Shown one piece after another: positions 9,001-15,563 of a stretch of 64,000 bases of DNA. The translations under genes and the position numbers were made by a program. Each line of letters opens with the position of its first letter. Within the stretch, counting starts at the first letter, position 1. Location of the stretch: assembly GCF_050314555.1 (NCBI RefSeq), contig NZ_JBNPNH010000001.1:124001-188000 (forward strand). Reading direction: 5' to 3'. Source of the DNA: Spyradosoma sp004558035. GTDB taxonomy: Bacteria; Verrucomicrobiota; Verrucomicrobiia; Opitutales; UBA953. Under the pieces are notes generated by a model, which worked only from the letters and a program-made list of their open reading frames with translations, was not told the origin of the DNA and searched no databases.

Positions 9001-11584
9001 TCGAAAGCGTTCCCGCGAGCACAAGGTCACTGCCCGTGTGCGACCACGCGGTTTTGTCGTCGGCCGTTCCCGCAGCGAGCGAAACGGAAGTCAAGCGGTT
9101 GTATTTCCCGCCGTTGTCGCCATTGCTGCTCGTCGCGGTCGTGAGAGCGGCGCCCTCGCCCAGCTCGACGACGTTCAGATAACCTTCGTCGAGAATTCGC
9201 CTCGTCGTCGATCCGATCGTCGCTTCGGCGCCGGCCGCAAGCGCGAGTTTTTTCGTGACGACCTTGGAATCGCCGTTCTGGTTGATGACAGAACCCGTTC
9301 CCGTGAACGTCACGGAATCCGAAGGCGTTCCCCAGCCGTTGGTCGTGTTGTTCGTCAGCCAAACTTTATTCGCCGCGCTGTCGGAAATGGAGACGAGGAG
9401 AATGTTCTTGGCGCCGATGACGCCCTGATCGGAAACGACGCCGACCTTCGCCGTGCCGCCCGCCGCCTTGATGACGCCGTTGCCCATCGAAACGTCGCCG
9501 AGCTCGATCGCGTAAACCGGGTCGGAGGTTTCCGTCGCCGCAATGTCCGCGCCCGTGGACTCGATCGTGCCGGCGTTCATCGTCGTCTGCCCGAGCGACT
9601 TCAGCTGGCCGCGCGTGGTGATGAGCGACTGAGCGTCGCCGAGAGTGATTTTGCCGGGCGTCGCATCGGATCCGACGACCTGCGTGCCGGAAAGCTTCAG
9701 CGTGTCCGTCGAATCGACCTTGATCGCGTTGACTTTCAGCAGGATATCGTCGGCGGAAAGATCGAGAATCGTATTGATGCCGGACGCCGTTCCACCGACA
9801 ATGAGTCCGTTTGTTCCGGGTTCCGTCCCGGTGGCGGTGACGACCGAACCGGCGCCGAGCGTAAGCGTCTGATTGCCTTTGATGTGAATCTTGTTCGTAT
9901 TTTCATCGCCGAGCACAAGCGCTCCGGTAGTCGTACCGGTTCCGCGGGGATCGATTTCCACCGTGCCGGCGTTGCTCGCGGCGATTTTACCGTACGCGCC
10001 GTCGACGATCTTCTGAATCGTCACGTTCGTCCCGATGAGCGTGCCGCCCGTGAGCGTGAGACCGGTCGTTCCGGAAACGCCCGAGACGTTTCCCGCAATG
10101 AGCGTGTTCGCGCCGACGTCGAGGTTCCTGACGTTCGCCGCGCCGCTCGTCTCGACCGTGATCGGCGCTTCCGCCGTGCCCGCGAGCGTGAGGCCTCCGT
10201 CGTTATTCGTGGCGGTGAATTTCAGCGCGCCCGCGCTCGCGGACTTGTTGAGAACGATTGTGCCGGCGTTGGCGATCTCGGTGATTTCGCCGGAGGATCC
10301 TTCCGCGATGCCGTAAATGTTCGTGGAGCCGTTCGTCGCGGAGAGGTCGAGCGTGCCGCCGCGCATCGTCAGCGTGCCTTCTTCGCCGAGCGTGAAGGCG
10401 GTCGCCTTGACCGAAGCGGCGCCGGAGCCGATCGTGAGGTTCTTCGCGTCGACCGTTCCCGCCGTGGAGACGGCGACGCCGTCCGCGACTTCGAGCGTTC
10501 CCGCGCGCGCCTGCAGATCAAGCTCGCCGGCGAAAGTCTTGGCGGCGGTGAATTTCGCGATCGCGTCTTCGCCGGAAACGTCCACGAGCCCCGAGGATCC
10601 CGCGTCGAGGGAATCGAGGTTCTGCGTGATGCCGTCGCCCGTGAGTTCGAGCGTGCCGCCGTTGAGCACGGTCGTCGCGCCCGCCTCCGCGACGAGGCGT
10701 TCCGCCTTGAGCGTTTCGCTCTTGGCGGCTTCGCCGGCGTCGCCGATGGTCAGAGTCGTGCCGGCCGCGAGCGAGACGTCGCCCGAGCCGAGATCGAGAG
10801 AAGACCCTTCCTTGAGCGTGACGGAGCCGCCCGTCCGGGTAGAAAGGTTGAGATCCGCCGCCGTGAGCGAGACGTCTTCGTTCACCGTGAGGGCGCCGGA
10901 GGCGTTGATGGAGCCCGCGGCGTCGGTCGCCGTCGCCGAAGAGCCCTGAACGTGGTCGAGCGCGAAATCGCTGACGTTGACGACGCCGCCCTGCATCGAG
11001 AGGACGGTCACGCCGCCCGCGTTCGCGAGCGTGACGTTCCCGCCCGTCTTGGCGACGAGAGTCTGCACGTTCGCCTCGCCTTCAAAATTGAGTTCGCCGG
11101 AAGCCTCGATGCGGGAAAGCGCCGCGTCGCCCGTGATCGTGAGCTGCGCGTTCTCGTTGACGGCGATTTTGCCGTAATTGTTGGACGACTGCACGGACGC
11201 GAAGACGACGCCGCGCGCGGCGACGGTGACGGAGGCGACGGAGTCCGGAGCCTGGAACTGAAGCTTGCCGAAATCGAGCGGCGCGCCCGAAGATTCGATC
11301 GTGAGCTCGGTGCGGGCGGAAAGCGTCGTCGTGTCCGCGACGGACGCGGCGGCGGTTCCGCCGAACGAAATCTGTCCGGAGCCGAAGGCGAGATTGTCCG
11401 CGGAGTAGTCGCCTTCGGTCACGGAGGCGTCGATCGAGACGGTCGTCGCGGCGTACGCGGGAGCGGCGGCGAAAGTCGCAAGCCCTGCGGCGACGAGGAA
11501 GGCGGGCGCGGAAGCCGCTTTCTTGGCGCCGAGGAAGCGCGCGATGAATCGGAAGAAGCGAGATTTGTTTCGATGCATGTTCAT
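1..11584 (-). CDS. Giant classical (type Va) autotransporter, 3' end cut by window edge
   Basis: At least 3861 codons are present and the frame is still open at base 1. Residues 1-45 form a long signal peptide: a basic N-region, a hydrophobic stretch and an AYA cleavage site before ATTV. Residues from about 46 to 3600 are a repetitive passenger rich in Gly, Ala, Thr, Ser, Asp and Asn, with short strands such as TLTLGG and SGSLTLDG, typical of beta-helix adhesins. From about residue 3650 (GAWAQYVG, then SGGMVGFEYA and LGAAVGYEDSK) it matches an autotransporter beta-barrel; about 210 barrel residues are visible and I expect about 60 are missing. The start is the first of two in-frame ATGs (11584, 11578), and no Shine-Dalgarno is visible. 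The likely role is a surface adhesin or self-association factor; the substrate is unknown. It is divergent from a tyrosine recombinase across a spacer with inverted repeats. Confidence 0.92.
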   Translation of the reverse strand, partial: MNMHRNKSRFFRFIARFLGAKKAASAPAFLVAAGLATFAAAPAYAATTVSIDASVTEGDYSADNLAFGSGQISFGGTAAASVADTTTLSARTELTIESSGAPLDFGKLQFQAPDSVASVTVAARGVVFASVQSSNNYGKIAVNENAQLTITGDAALSRIEASGELNFEGEANVQTLVAKTGGNVTLANAGGVTVLSMQGGVVNVSDFALDHVQGSSATATDAAGSINASGALTVNEDVSLTAADLNLSTRTGGSVTLKEGSSLDLGSGDVSLAAGTTLTIGDAGEAAKSETLKAERLVAEAGATTVLNGGTLELTGDGITQNLDSLDAGSSGLVDVSGEDAIAKFTAAKTFAGELDLQARAGTLEVADGVAVSTAGTVDAKNLTIGSGAASVKATAFTLGEEGTLTMRGGTLDLSATNGSTNIYGIAEGSSGEITEIANAGTIVLNKSASAGALKFTATNNDGGLTLAGTAEAPITVETSGAANVRNLDVGANTLIAGNVSGVSGTTGLTLTGGTLIGTNVTIQKIVDGAYGKIAASNAGTVEIDPRGTGTTTGALVLGDENTNKIHIKGNQTLTLGAGSVVTATGTEPGTNGLIVGGTASGINTILDLSADDILLKVNAIKVDSTDTLKLSGTQVVGSDATPGKITLGDAQSLITTRGQLKSLGQTTMNAGTIESTGADIAATETSDPVYAIELGDVSMGNGVIKAAGGTAKVGVVSDQGVIGAKNILLVSISDSAANKVWLTNNTTNGWGTPSDSVTFTGTGSVINQNGDSKVVTKKLALAAGAEATIGSTTRRILDEGYLNVVELGEGAALTTATSSNGDNGGKYNRLTSVSLAAGTADDKTAWSHTGSDLVLAGTLSMGDYSKLEVQKNLTVTTSNEAVSNATADVEAGSNVELVSSEESVTVSGDLTAGDDLMVSAAKNVSVTGATNVGDSAAITAGTAATGGDITLTGDATFGADATLTAGTDTTNGNITFNNDATFDTGATLTASQAVTAAGDLTTENADGETVGDLTINAGTSATVEGDLTTGDDLAITAAQNVTVKGNTSAGDRATLTATAGDIALGDDADADATTFGENATLTAGQDILLKGETSFDQGATLAATRAVTAVGSLEIANNSEVTATNGAIDLSGAELKLGNSEITLKTESATAGDVLLSKVSGINGLAVAKVDAAKNIVFKNDASADVDVQAGLGLDAQEIVVEDGANVQIVNGFVNTRNRLTKVSVGAGATFDLRGNNNELAGTPAVVPHKLTAVELADGGTLVVGGVNPLGEDVYVTYATATSVANALPGVTGTIVVAGNGTGANDAPIHSTLTAGTVGSVATGGVNVTLNEGGELVATAGDMHVAALNGTGGALTASDGTTKHDVVVTASNALGQNIAITADELRVTDLANDGTDVTVTLSKLDLSNVDSLAVADAYADTASHSTLEITETAGEDGAQLDWTHLDVSVGETVGAETRNGTLKLTQGTNVAIGELAVVGDASVLEIDGSALEAASVAGDALAGTLKLTDGALTLTDDADVTFANAALSDGTLTVNGDATFTNALAAGASGTIEANDVSFMAGTGSTGALTLNAGVSRDAEGEIVGADGQVNFSGESAFGEGSEINAKTIFASNFGTNFTADATEADVNFLENVSAVGAVLKTAEDFTGADDAKAALKNVSVHSGGVFENDGDLTIEDSLKLGWFATAGTVRATGDVFVDAPITDNAFGTPGAAVGTIEGANVEINLTEQLSGPGIANTLEITATATDGAITLSGATDGAEFVFDAKLTAEKLVVGTTAGEGETEVSTQVKITNPDEALAGVASEIEINELDSLRLVQAWSPAQNNLTVTNAGTLTLDGKLTVSAGKSFSVAGGQSEFKDGVENNGAFALTDAASATAKTWTDAATGATLSLTGTQTANAKLTVSEGDTTINSELSASNAELTQTAGSLAIAGGAGTTVENLTIRTLEADKTISFTTNAFDASGKVTVSTVAGATDADKVQVAADVSLGEASSITTTTLDVADDKTASVHGKIAVTNIELNDRGTLTLKGDDLSGDAEASTFMNLENGAGAVVNVLNGATLTQNAGAAAIALNGALNVSGTSADKATFAAAGDMTVAGTGSVALSDYGVLDVGNGTLKLETGATLSLASGAFAEIAALDLTESAQGAVKVDGFGMSANDAATVKVGTLKMKDAIAAGDEGTIQLTDGGKLVADNALGKILVTDHDGAGNIWIDAYSQFELKAGNIVVTEETRGEIIASSGNVVFEQKAAGSYELSGVGTENLSLPAQGRQSLTIRIAEYYDDAVPEYTYSHVDVRRATSLTNADLTIEDIERDASTADRTLGDLGNASFNNSTLTVTGVAANEENLDERVTLEVSEGLKLTNNSRATISDIELAGASGFSVALSGNSSLTATDATISGFDRVSLNDADFKADGATLKGVDLWVDNSGQLSVADGGLELADGAVVSINNGGSLELKGDVATTDDESALVLNGGNVAVAAANVEVSRLSVSSNSAIEADDGAGDEPTLTLANANVTSDATLGVSGVAIDAGTLTLDAGGALNSDETVDVDTLNLNGGALSSTGDVSVTNAVADAKGKISADTLTLKDGLSGDGVEIDADTLALQGTLSGDVNAGDIGQLKIASGTEATLSGGDLSFDALATNVEGSLTVSDSAEVSLGELTASDLTLSGATAKAESATITDLTLDDGALVATGDVEIENAVADASGSISGADVALNGVSEAAGGQVDLTASGTLTLGGTAAVSGAVSAGTLAVEGDATLSGEVSAGVTNVSGSLTLDGSETVSLGELAASDLTLSGATANAESATITDLTLSGGALVAPGDVEIENAVADASGSISGADVTLNGVSEAAGDQVDLTASGTLTLRNETTIENGSVDAGTLAVEGDATLSGEVSADETNVSGSLTIDGAADVALGAATVFGDGELIVRDSTVSGDFGFDADADGAKISIDDSTVNGNVTLSGEGNELGLKNATINGDLVAGEGTVTIAGENSAETISLSDAKIVQEAGSTLTATSILVKDYELAAGATVESGVTVKGGSAAIAGTVNGNLTLNDVAAGTNSTLSGTVTGALKLENGSVLSTSGTVTGATAVKENSELTQTGGTLADVSVNASTFAQNGGTAASVTLENGATFTQTAGDAGAVDATRSTVTIRGTVASIDAVNSEVTVSGAVNGSTAVKSGSELVSTGTLADVSVNDATFTQNDGAAASVTLTNGATLTQNAGSISELEVAVDATAKLGGSTTNLKVAGTVEATADQSFTKLTLDGGSIVGGENEISVAQTVENANGAISGKNVSLNGGLTGSASVSATDTLTLGGATETSGALSAGTLLVEGTLTAKSSQVSADATSVAGTLNLAVDTDAVSGLSVSGAANLASENRFALSLDGGNGTVNKTGSGALALGDAAGFTGTLNVAEGDAALTAGKTFGGDVNFASGTFTGGAGAKVAGTLAMGAGTTLEIGDRGGEATFTVGKLVSARTRSAETTAVVHDLYAADSIDVLKVTDATTDLSGFTAIVRSNLVNERELGAEGLTLDLIDGAVASGYGSVAGEGFEFVNLALAGDGTRLSVSLNYRGAASGLGGDAFSANQRSVAGALPVTADGRLGDYLDALNASGSAAETARALDAMGATHLVSMMPAQITGTWNHVQSLNNAIGQSSIIGDFEQKFGAWAQYVGSSNDVDATSDRKGWKRTMSGGMVGFEYAASPKFLLGAAVGYEDSKLKSAGNTTDDSAYFLDFYLRGRAGKLTHKASLTFAQHNYDADRSMSVGAVGDRVTGSTDGFSLAGNYELSYGHALNKYVSLHPLATVSAAFNSIDGWTESGAGNASLSYEDSEAWTFLAGVGARAEFRLPILNSDIDLMPTLGVHAVLM
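2881..3648 (-). repeat. Two tandem ~384-bp repeat units inside the autotransporter passenger
   Basis: Two neighbouring segments with a period of 384 bp (128 residues) encode nearly identical protein. Both contain SLGEL(A/T)ASDLTLSGATA, then AESATITDLTL, DVEIENAVADASGSISGADV and LNGVSEAAG. They correspond to passenger residues of about 2646-2902. Nucleotide identity is high enough for slippage or recombination to change the copy number. A weaker pair with a period of about 350 bp lies at about 8400-8900. Confidence 0.8.
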
Positions 11585-11623
11585 AAATTTTCAGGGGATT
11601 ATTTTTTGAGTGGCGGAAGCATA

Positions 11624-11644
11624 GCGATTTGGGAAATCGCAAAG
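11624..11644. repeat. Left copy of the inverted dyad element (adhesin side)
   Basis: This 21-bp element is the exact reverse complement of 11810-11830. Its core is itself a dyad: GCGATTT, a 3-base centre GGG, then AAATCGC, extended asymmetrically by AAAG. It ends 40 bp upstream of the autotransporter start. It could be a recombination half of an invertible promoter, a regulator operator, or a hairpin in the mRNA leader. Confidence 0.85.
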
Positions 11645-11744
11645 CGTCCGCTCCCGTTCCCGCGGAAACCTTTTCCCGGAAACGCCGAGCCTCGTCCCCG
11701 TCGCCTCTCTCTCCAAAAATCTTTCTTTAACTCCAATCAGTCGA

Positions 11745-11773
11745 TTGGTCAAAAATCTTTGCGCTTTTAAAAT
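11745..11773 (+). promoter_or_regulatory. Candidate sigma70 promoter inside the inverted-repeat-bounded segment
   Basis: A TTGGTC hexamer, a 17-bp spacer and TAAAAT (five of six to consensus) point toward the recombinase gene. An overlapping weaker candidate on the minus strand (TTGACC at 11752-11747, TAAAGA at 11729-11724) points toward the autotransporter. A CCAATC-GATTGG dyad (11733-11748) overlaps both -35 regions. If the segment 11645-11809 inverted, the stronger promoter would face the adhesin gene. Confidence 0.45.
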
Positions 11774-11809
11774 CGCCGTTAAAAGCGTCGCCGGAGGAAA
11801 ATATGCTTG

Positions 11810-11830
11810 CTTTGCGATTTCCCAAATCGC
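11810..11830. repeat. Right copy of the inverted dyad element (recombinase side)
   Basis: Inverted partner of 11624-11644, with core GCGATTTCCCAAATCGC preceded by CTTT. It lies 38 bp upstream of the recombinase ATG, nearly the same distance as the left copy from the autotransporter ATG. Because the copies are inverted and the genes divergent, both mRNAs would carry the same sense hairpin in their leaders. Confidence 0.85.
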
Positions 11831-11868
11831 AGGGCGTCGTCCGGCGCGCCTCCGCATAAAATTTCATC

Positions 11869-12912
11869 ATGAAGATCAGACTTTCACAAAACGAGATGCG
11901 GGAATACGTGGCGGCGCGCGGGCTGCTGGCGAAGACGGGCTTCGGGCTCGTGGAGGCGGCGGCGCTGGCGAACGCCGTCGCGGAGCGGCTCGGCGCGACG
12001 ACGGGAACGGGATTGCTCGAAACGCTGCTCGGAAGAGTTCCGGTTCTTCGGGAGGAGGCGGAGAAACCGTCCGGAACGTTCGGCGAGATTTTCGAACGCT
12101 ATCTCGAGGCGCGCCGCAATCTGCGCCCGCGGACGCGAAGCGACTACCGGGAGCGCTGCCGGCGGCTGCTCGCGCGCGTTCCCGCGCTGAAGGACGCGCC
12201 CCTGCCGCGGATTTCGACCGAAGACTGCCTCGCGGCGCTGAACGCGGCGTTCCCGCGCGAGCGCCAGGCGGTGAAGGGGCGCGCGCTGATGTCGGCGGTC
12301 TTCGGTTTCGCGGAACGCCTCGGTCTCGTCCCGCGCAATCCGGTCGCGGCGATCGGAGTGCCGGAGGTCGCGGAAAAGGAAATCGTTCCGCTGACGCTCC
12401 GCGAAGGCGAAGAGCTGGTGCGCGCGGCGCGGGAGCTCGCGGGCGCGCGCGCCGCGCTCGCCGTCGGGCTGATGCTTTACGGCGGCATCAGGCCGACGGA
12501 GGTCTCGCGGCTCAGGCGCGCGGACGTCGATCTGCGCGAAGGCGTGATCTGCATCGCGCCGACGCGCAGCAAGACGGGCGGCGCACGGCACGTCTCCGTG
12601 TTCCCGCCGCTGATGCGCCTGCTGCGCGAGCCCGGCGCGCTGCCGCTGGAAGAGGACGCTCTGCTCGTTCCCGCGGACTGGACGCGCAAATGGCTGCGCA
12701 TCCGACGCGCGTGCGGCTGGGGGAGCGACGCGGCGCGCCCGTGGAGGCAGGACGTGCTGCGGCACACGTTCGCGAGCTATCACCTGAAGCTTTTCCGCGA
12801 CATCGCGAAGCTGCAGCTGGAGATGGGGCACACCTCGCCGAAGCTGCTCTTCGCGCGCTACGTGAATCTGCGCGGCGTCGCGCGCGCCGACGCGAAAGCG
12901 TTCTTCCGGTGA
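11869..12912 (+). CDS. Tyrosine-type site-specific recombinase/integrase
   Basis: 347 aa. The N-terminal part (about 68-155) is a SAM-like core-binding domain and the C-terminal part (about 175-335) is the catalytic domain. Visible catalytic residues are R208 in GGIRPTEV, K235 in RSKTGG, R298 in VLRHTFAS, H321 in MGHTS and Y331 in ARYVN. The usual His three residues before the second Arg is Asp295, a position known to tolerate change in the family. The length is standard and no truncation is seen. The ATG at 11869 follows an AT-rich leader without a clear Shine-Dalgarno. No phage or transposon genes adjoin it, so a local inversion or regulatory role is more likely than prophage integration; this is inferred from position. 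Confidence 0.9.
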   Translation: MKIRLSQNEMREYVAARGLLAKTGFGLVEAAALANAVAERLGATTGTGLLETLLGRVPVLREEAEKPSGTFGEIFERYLEARRNLRPRTRSDYRERCRRLLARVPALKDAPLPRISTEDCLAALNAAFPRERQAVKGRALMSAVFGFAERLGLVPRNPVAAIGVPEVAEKEIVPLTLREGEELVRAARELAGARAALAVGLMLYGGIRPTEVSRLRRADVDLREGVICIAPTRSKTGGARHVSVFPPLMRLLREPGALPLEEDALLVPADWTRKWLRIRRACGWGSDAARPWRQDVLRHTFASYHLKLFRDIAKLQLEMGHTSPKLLFARYVNLRGVARADAKAFFR

Positions 12913-12955
12913 CGCGGAGATTTTTTTGAATCCGCGGAGCGCGCGAACCTCCAAG

Positions 12956-13016
12956 CCCTAAACTCCTCCAACCCTTAACCTCTTAACCTTTAACCCTTAA
13001 CCTTTAAGCTTTCTCC
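12956..13016. repeat. Intergenic repeat of TTAACC-type units
   Basis: A run of variants of CCTTTAACCCTTAACC between the recombinase and helicase genes, which converge here. It contains the 16-mer CCCTTAACCTTTAAGC at 12994-13009. The same 16-mer recurs at 18647-18662 and, inverted, at 18567-18582. Confidence 0.75.
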
Positions 13017-13017
13017 T

Positions 13018-15558
13018 TCAGATGCCGAGGAGCTGCTTCATGTCGGCGAGGGAGATCTTCGCGGATTCGGCGTCGCTCGCCTCGAAGACGGACTGCAGCA
13101 GGGCGCGCTTTTCGTCCTGGAGCTCGAGCACGCGTTCCTCCACGGAATCGGCGACGACGAGCTTCACGGACGTCACCGCGCGCGTCTGCCCGATGCGGTG
13201 CGCGCGGTCGGTCGCCTGCGCCTCCGCCGCGGGGTTCCACCACGGATCGAAATGCACGACCATGTCCGCGCCCGTGAGATTGAGCCCGACGCCGCCCGCC
13301 TTCAGCGAGATCAGGCAGACGGGAACGCTCTCGTCGGCGTTGAACTTTTCGCAGATTTCGGCACGGTTCTTCGTCGCGCCGTCGATGTAGGCGAAGGGGA
13401 TTCCGTCCGCCCGGAGCACGTCCTTCAGGAACGCGAGCACGGAGACGAACTGCGAGAAGACGAGCACGCGGTGTCCGCCCGCGACCGCCTCGTCGAGCAG
13501 TTCGCGGAAGGCGCGCAGCTTCGCGGATTCGCTCTCGGGGAAATCCGGGTCGAGCAGGCGCGGCTCCGTGCAGATCTGGCGCAGGCGCAGCAGCTGCGAG
13601 AACGCGGCGAAGCGGATGCGGTTGTCGGCGGCTCCGGACATTTCGAGCTCGAAGATTTCGCGGCGGGAACGGTCCTGCCAGTCCGCGTAGAGCTTCGCCT
13701 GGGCGTCGCCGAAGCGGCACCAGACCTTCTGCTCGATGCGCGGCGGGAGCTCCGGCGCGACGAGGGATTTCGTGCGGCGCAGAATGTAGGGCGCGGCGAG
13801 CGTGCGGACGATTTCGCGGTCGCGTTCCCGCCGGTCCGCCGCCGTCATCGAGACGCCGGGCGCGTCCGGCGCAGGCATGAATCCGGGCAGGATGAAGTCG
13901 AAGAGCGTGCGCAGGTCCTCGATGGAATTCTCCACGGGCGTTCCCGTGAGGACGAAGCGCGTTCCCGCGGGAATGTCGCGCAGCGCGCGCGAGTTGCGCG
14001 AGCGGCGGTTCTTGACCTGCTGCGCCTCGTCGGCGACGATCGCGCGCCACGTTCCCGAGGCGAGAAAATCCGCGTTGTCGATGCGCAGCGTCGCGTAGGA
14101 CGTGATGACGACGCCGCGCGGGAACGCCGTCAGCTCCTCGCGGGAACGCTTCTGCCCGTGGTGGACGAGCGTCGCCAGATGCGGCGCGAAGCGCGCCAGC
14201 TCCCGCCGCCAGTTTTCGACGAGCCCCGCGGGCGCGACGACGAGCACGCGCAGATCCGCCGAGGGATCCGTCGCGAACACGGCGGAAAGGAACGCGATCG
14301 CCTCGACGGTCTTGCCCAGGCCCATTTCGTCGGCGAGGATTCCGCCGAGCCGATTTTTGTAAAGATGCCACAGCCACGCGGCGCCGATCTGCTGGTAGAT
14401 GCGCAGCCGTCCGTCGAGCTCCGCGGGAACGGGCGCCTTGCGCAGACGGCTCAGGTCGCGGAGCGCGCCGGAGCGCCTGCGCCAGGTTTCGGGCGGCTCG
14501 AAATTCACGCCGAGCTCCTCGAAGACAGCCTCCGCCGAAGCCAGTTCCGCGCGCGAGACGCGGCGGCGGAACGCGGGCGAGCCGGCGTAGCGCGAGCCGG
14601 AGCGGTCGAGACGTTCGCGCACCGCGGCGAGCTTTTCGGAGACTTCCCGCGGAATGAGCACGATGCGCCCCGCCTTCGTCTTCACGTACGGGCAGGAACG
14701 CGTCAGCGCGGCGTTCACCTCCGCCTCGGGAACGCCGTAAGTCTCGATGCCGACGGCGATTTCGAATTTGTCGCCCTGCTCGAACGCGTCGGTCTTGAGC
14801 CTGGCGACGCGCAGGCTCTGCACGAATTCGTTGAACATCGGCGACATGCGCGGCGCGAAGCGTTCGCGGAAGCGTTCCCACTCGCGCGCGAGAAAGCACA
14901 GCACCGCGTGCTCGCCGCGCAGGAACCAGCGCGCGGAACGCACGTCTAGGTCGAAGCCGTTGTATTTGAGCTTGTCGTAGATCGCCTCGTAGTTTTCGGA
15001 CTCGCGCGACGGCAGCACGACGGAGATCCACTGCGCGTTCCCGTCCGTCTGCGGACGGCGCACGAGCGGCTGCTGCTCCGCGCGGAGCGCCCCGCGCGCG
15101 GCGGGACGTTCGGATTTCTTCGGGCGCGCCGGGCCGCCGCGTTCCCGCGCCGCGAAAAGCGCGTCCGCGGACGGCGCGGGCTTCGGCGCGGAAGGCGGCG
15201 CGTTCTCGCGCAGCGTCCGCAGCACGGCGGCTTTGCGCGCCTCTTCCGCCGCCTTGAGCATCGCCGAAAAATACGAGAAATAAACCGCGATCGCGTGGCG
15301 GCAGACGCGCCCCGAGCGCCCGACGTCGCAGCTGCACTGAGACTTCACGAACGTGCGGGAACGCAGATCGAGATTCACCAGAAAGCGCCGCGCGCCGTCC
15401 GCGACCTTGCCGCGCATGACGGGCGCGGCCCACATCACGTCGAGCACGGAGCCGACGAGCGCCTTGCCCTCGCGCAGCGTCTGCGCGGGAACGCTCTCCG
15501 CCCATTCTTCGTCGGGAATCTGCGGCGGCAGCGCGCCGGAATCTTTTTTCTTCTCCAC
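13018..15558 (-). CDS. SWIM zinc-finger SNF2-family helicase
   Basis: 846 aa. A SWIM finger (C75, C77, C86, H88; pattern CxC...CxH) sits near the N-terminus, followed by about 280 residues without a recognised domain. Then comes a HepA/SNF2 two-lobe ATPase: DEMGLGKT at 410-417, DEAQ at 510-513, LTGTPVEN at about 538-544, and motif VI region HFDPWWNPAAEAQATDRAHRIGQ at about 769-791. It is a DNA-dependent ATPase of the Swi2/Snf2 group, likely acting in transcription recycling, repair or chromosome remodelling; the exact role is unknown. It starts 5 bp after the ligA stop, so the two genes are probably co-transcribed. Confidence 0.93.
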   Translation of the reverse strand: MEKKKDSGALPPQIPDEEWAESVPAQTLREGKALVGSVLDVMWAAPVMRGKVADGARRFLVNLDLRSRTFVKSQCSCDVGRSGRVCRHAIAVYFSYFSAMLKAAEEARKAAVLRTLRENAPPSAPKPAPSADALFAARERGGPARPKKSERPAARGALRAEQQPLVRRPQTDGNAQWISVVLPSRESENYEAIYDKLKYNGFDLDVRSARWFLRGEHAVLCFLAREWERFRERFAPRMSPMFNEFVQSLRVARLKTDAFEQGDKFEIAVGIETYGVPEAEVNAALTRSCPYVKTKAGRIVLIPREVSEKLAAVRERLDRSGSRYAGSPAFRRRVSRAELASAEAVFEELGVNFEPPETWRRRSGALRDLSRLRKAPVPAELDGRLRIYQQIGAAWLWHLYKNRLGGILADEMGLGKTVEAIAFLSAVFATDPSADLRVLVVAPAGLVENWRRELARFAPHLATLVHHGQKRSREELTAFPRGVVITSYATLRIDNADFLASGTWRAIVADEAQQVKNRRSRNSRALRDIPAGTRFVLTGTPVENSIEDLRTLFDFILPGFMPAPDAPGVSMTAADRRERDREIVRTLAAPYILRRTKSLVAPELPPRIEQKVWCRFGDAQAKLYADWQDRSRREIFELEMSGAADNRIRFAAFSQLLRLRQICTEPRLLDPDFPESESAKLRAFRELLDEAVAGGHRVLVFSQFVSVLAFLKDVLRADGIPFAYIDGATKNRAEICEKFNADESVPVCLISLKAGGVGLNLTGADMVVHFDPWWNPAAEAQATDRAHRIGQTRAVTSVKLVVADSVEERVLELQDEKRALLQSVFEASDAESAKISLADMKQLLGI

Positions 15559-15563
15559 GGCTC

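Noticed and set aside
2195..11770. Very long plus-strand open frame (about 3190 codons) antisense to the autotransporter
   Set aside because: It is in exact antisense codon phase with a real GC-rich gene; its product is an Arg-rich string without domains, whereas the minus strand has a signal peptide, passenger and barrel.
11591..11857. Short minus-strand frame across the inverted-repeat spacer
   Set aside because: It reads through both inverted repeats and the candidate promoters, and has no recognisable product.
12911..12940. Hairpin after the recombinase gene as a terminator
   Set aside because: Only a 6-bp stem with a 12-base T-rich loop; the T-run lies inside the loop, not after the stem.
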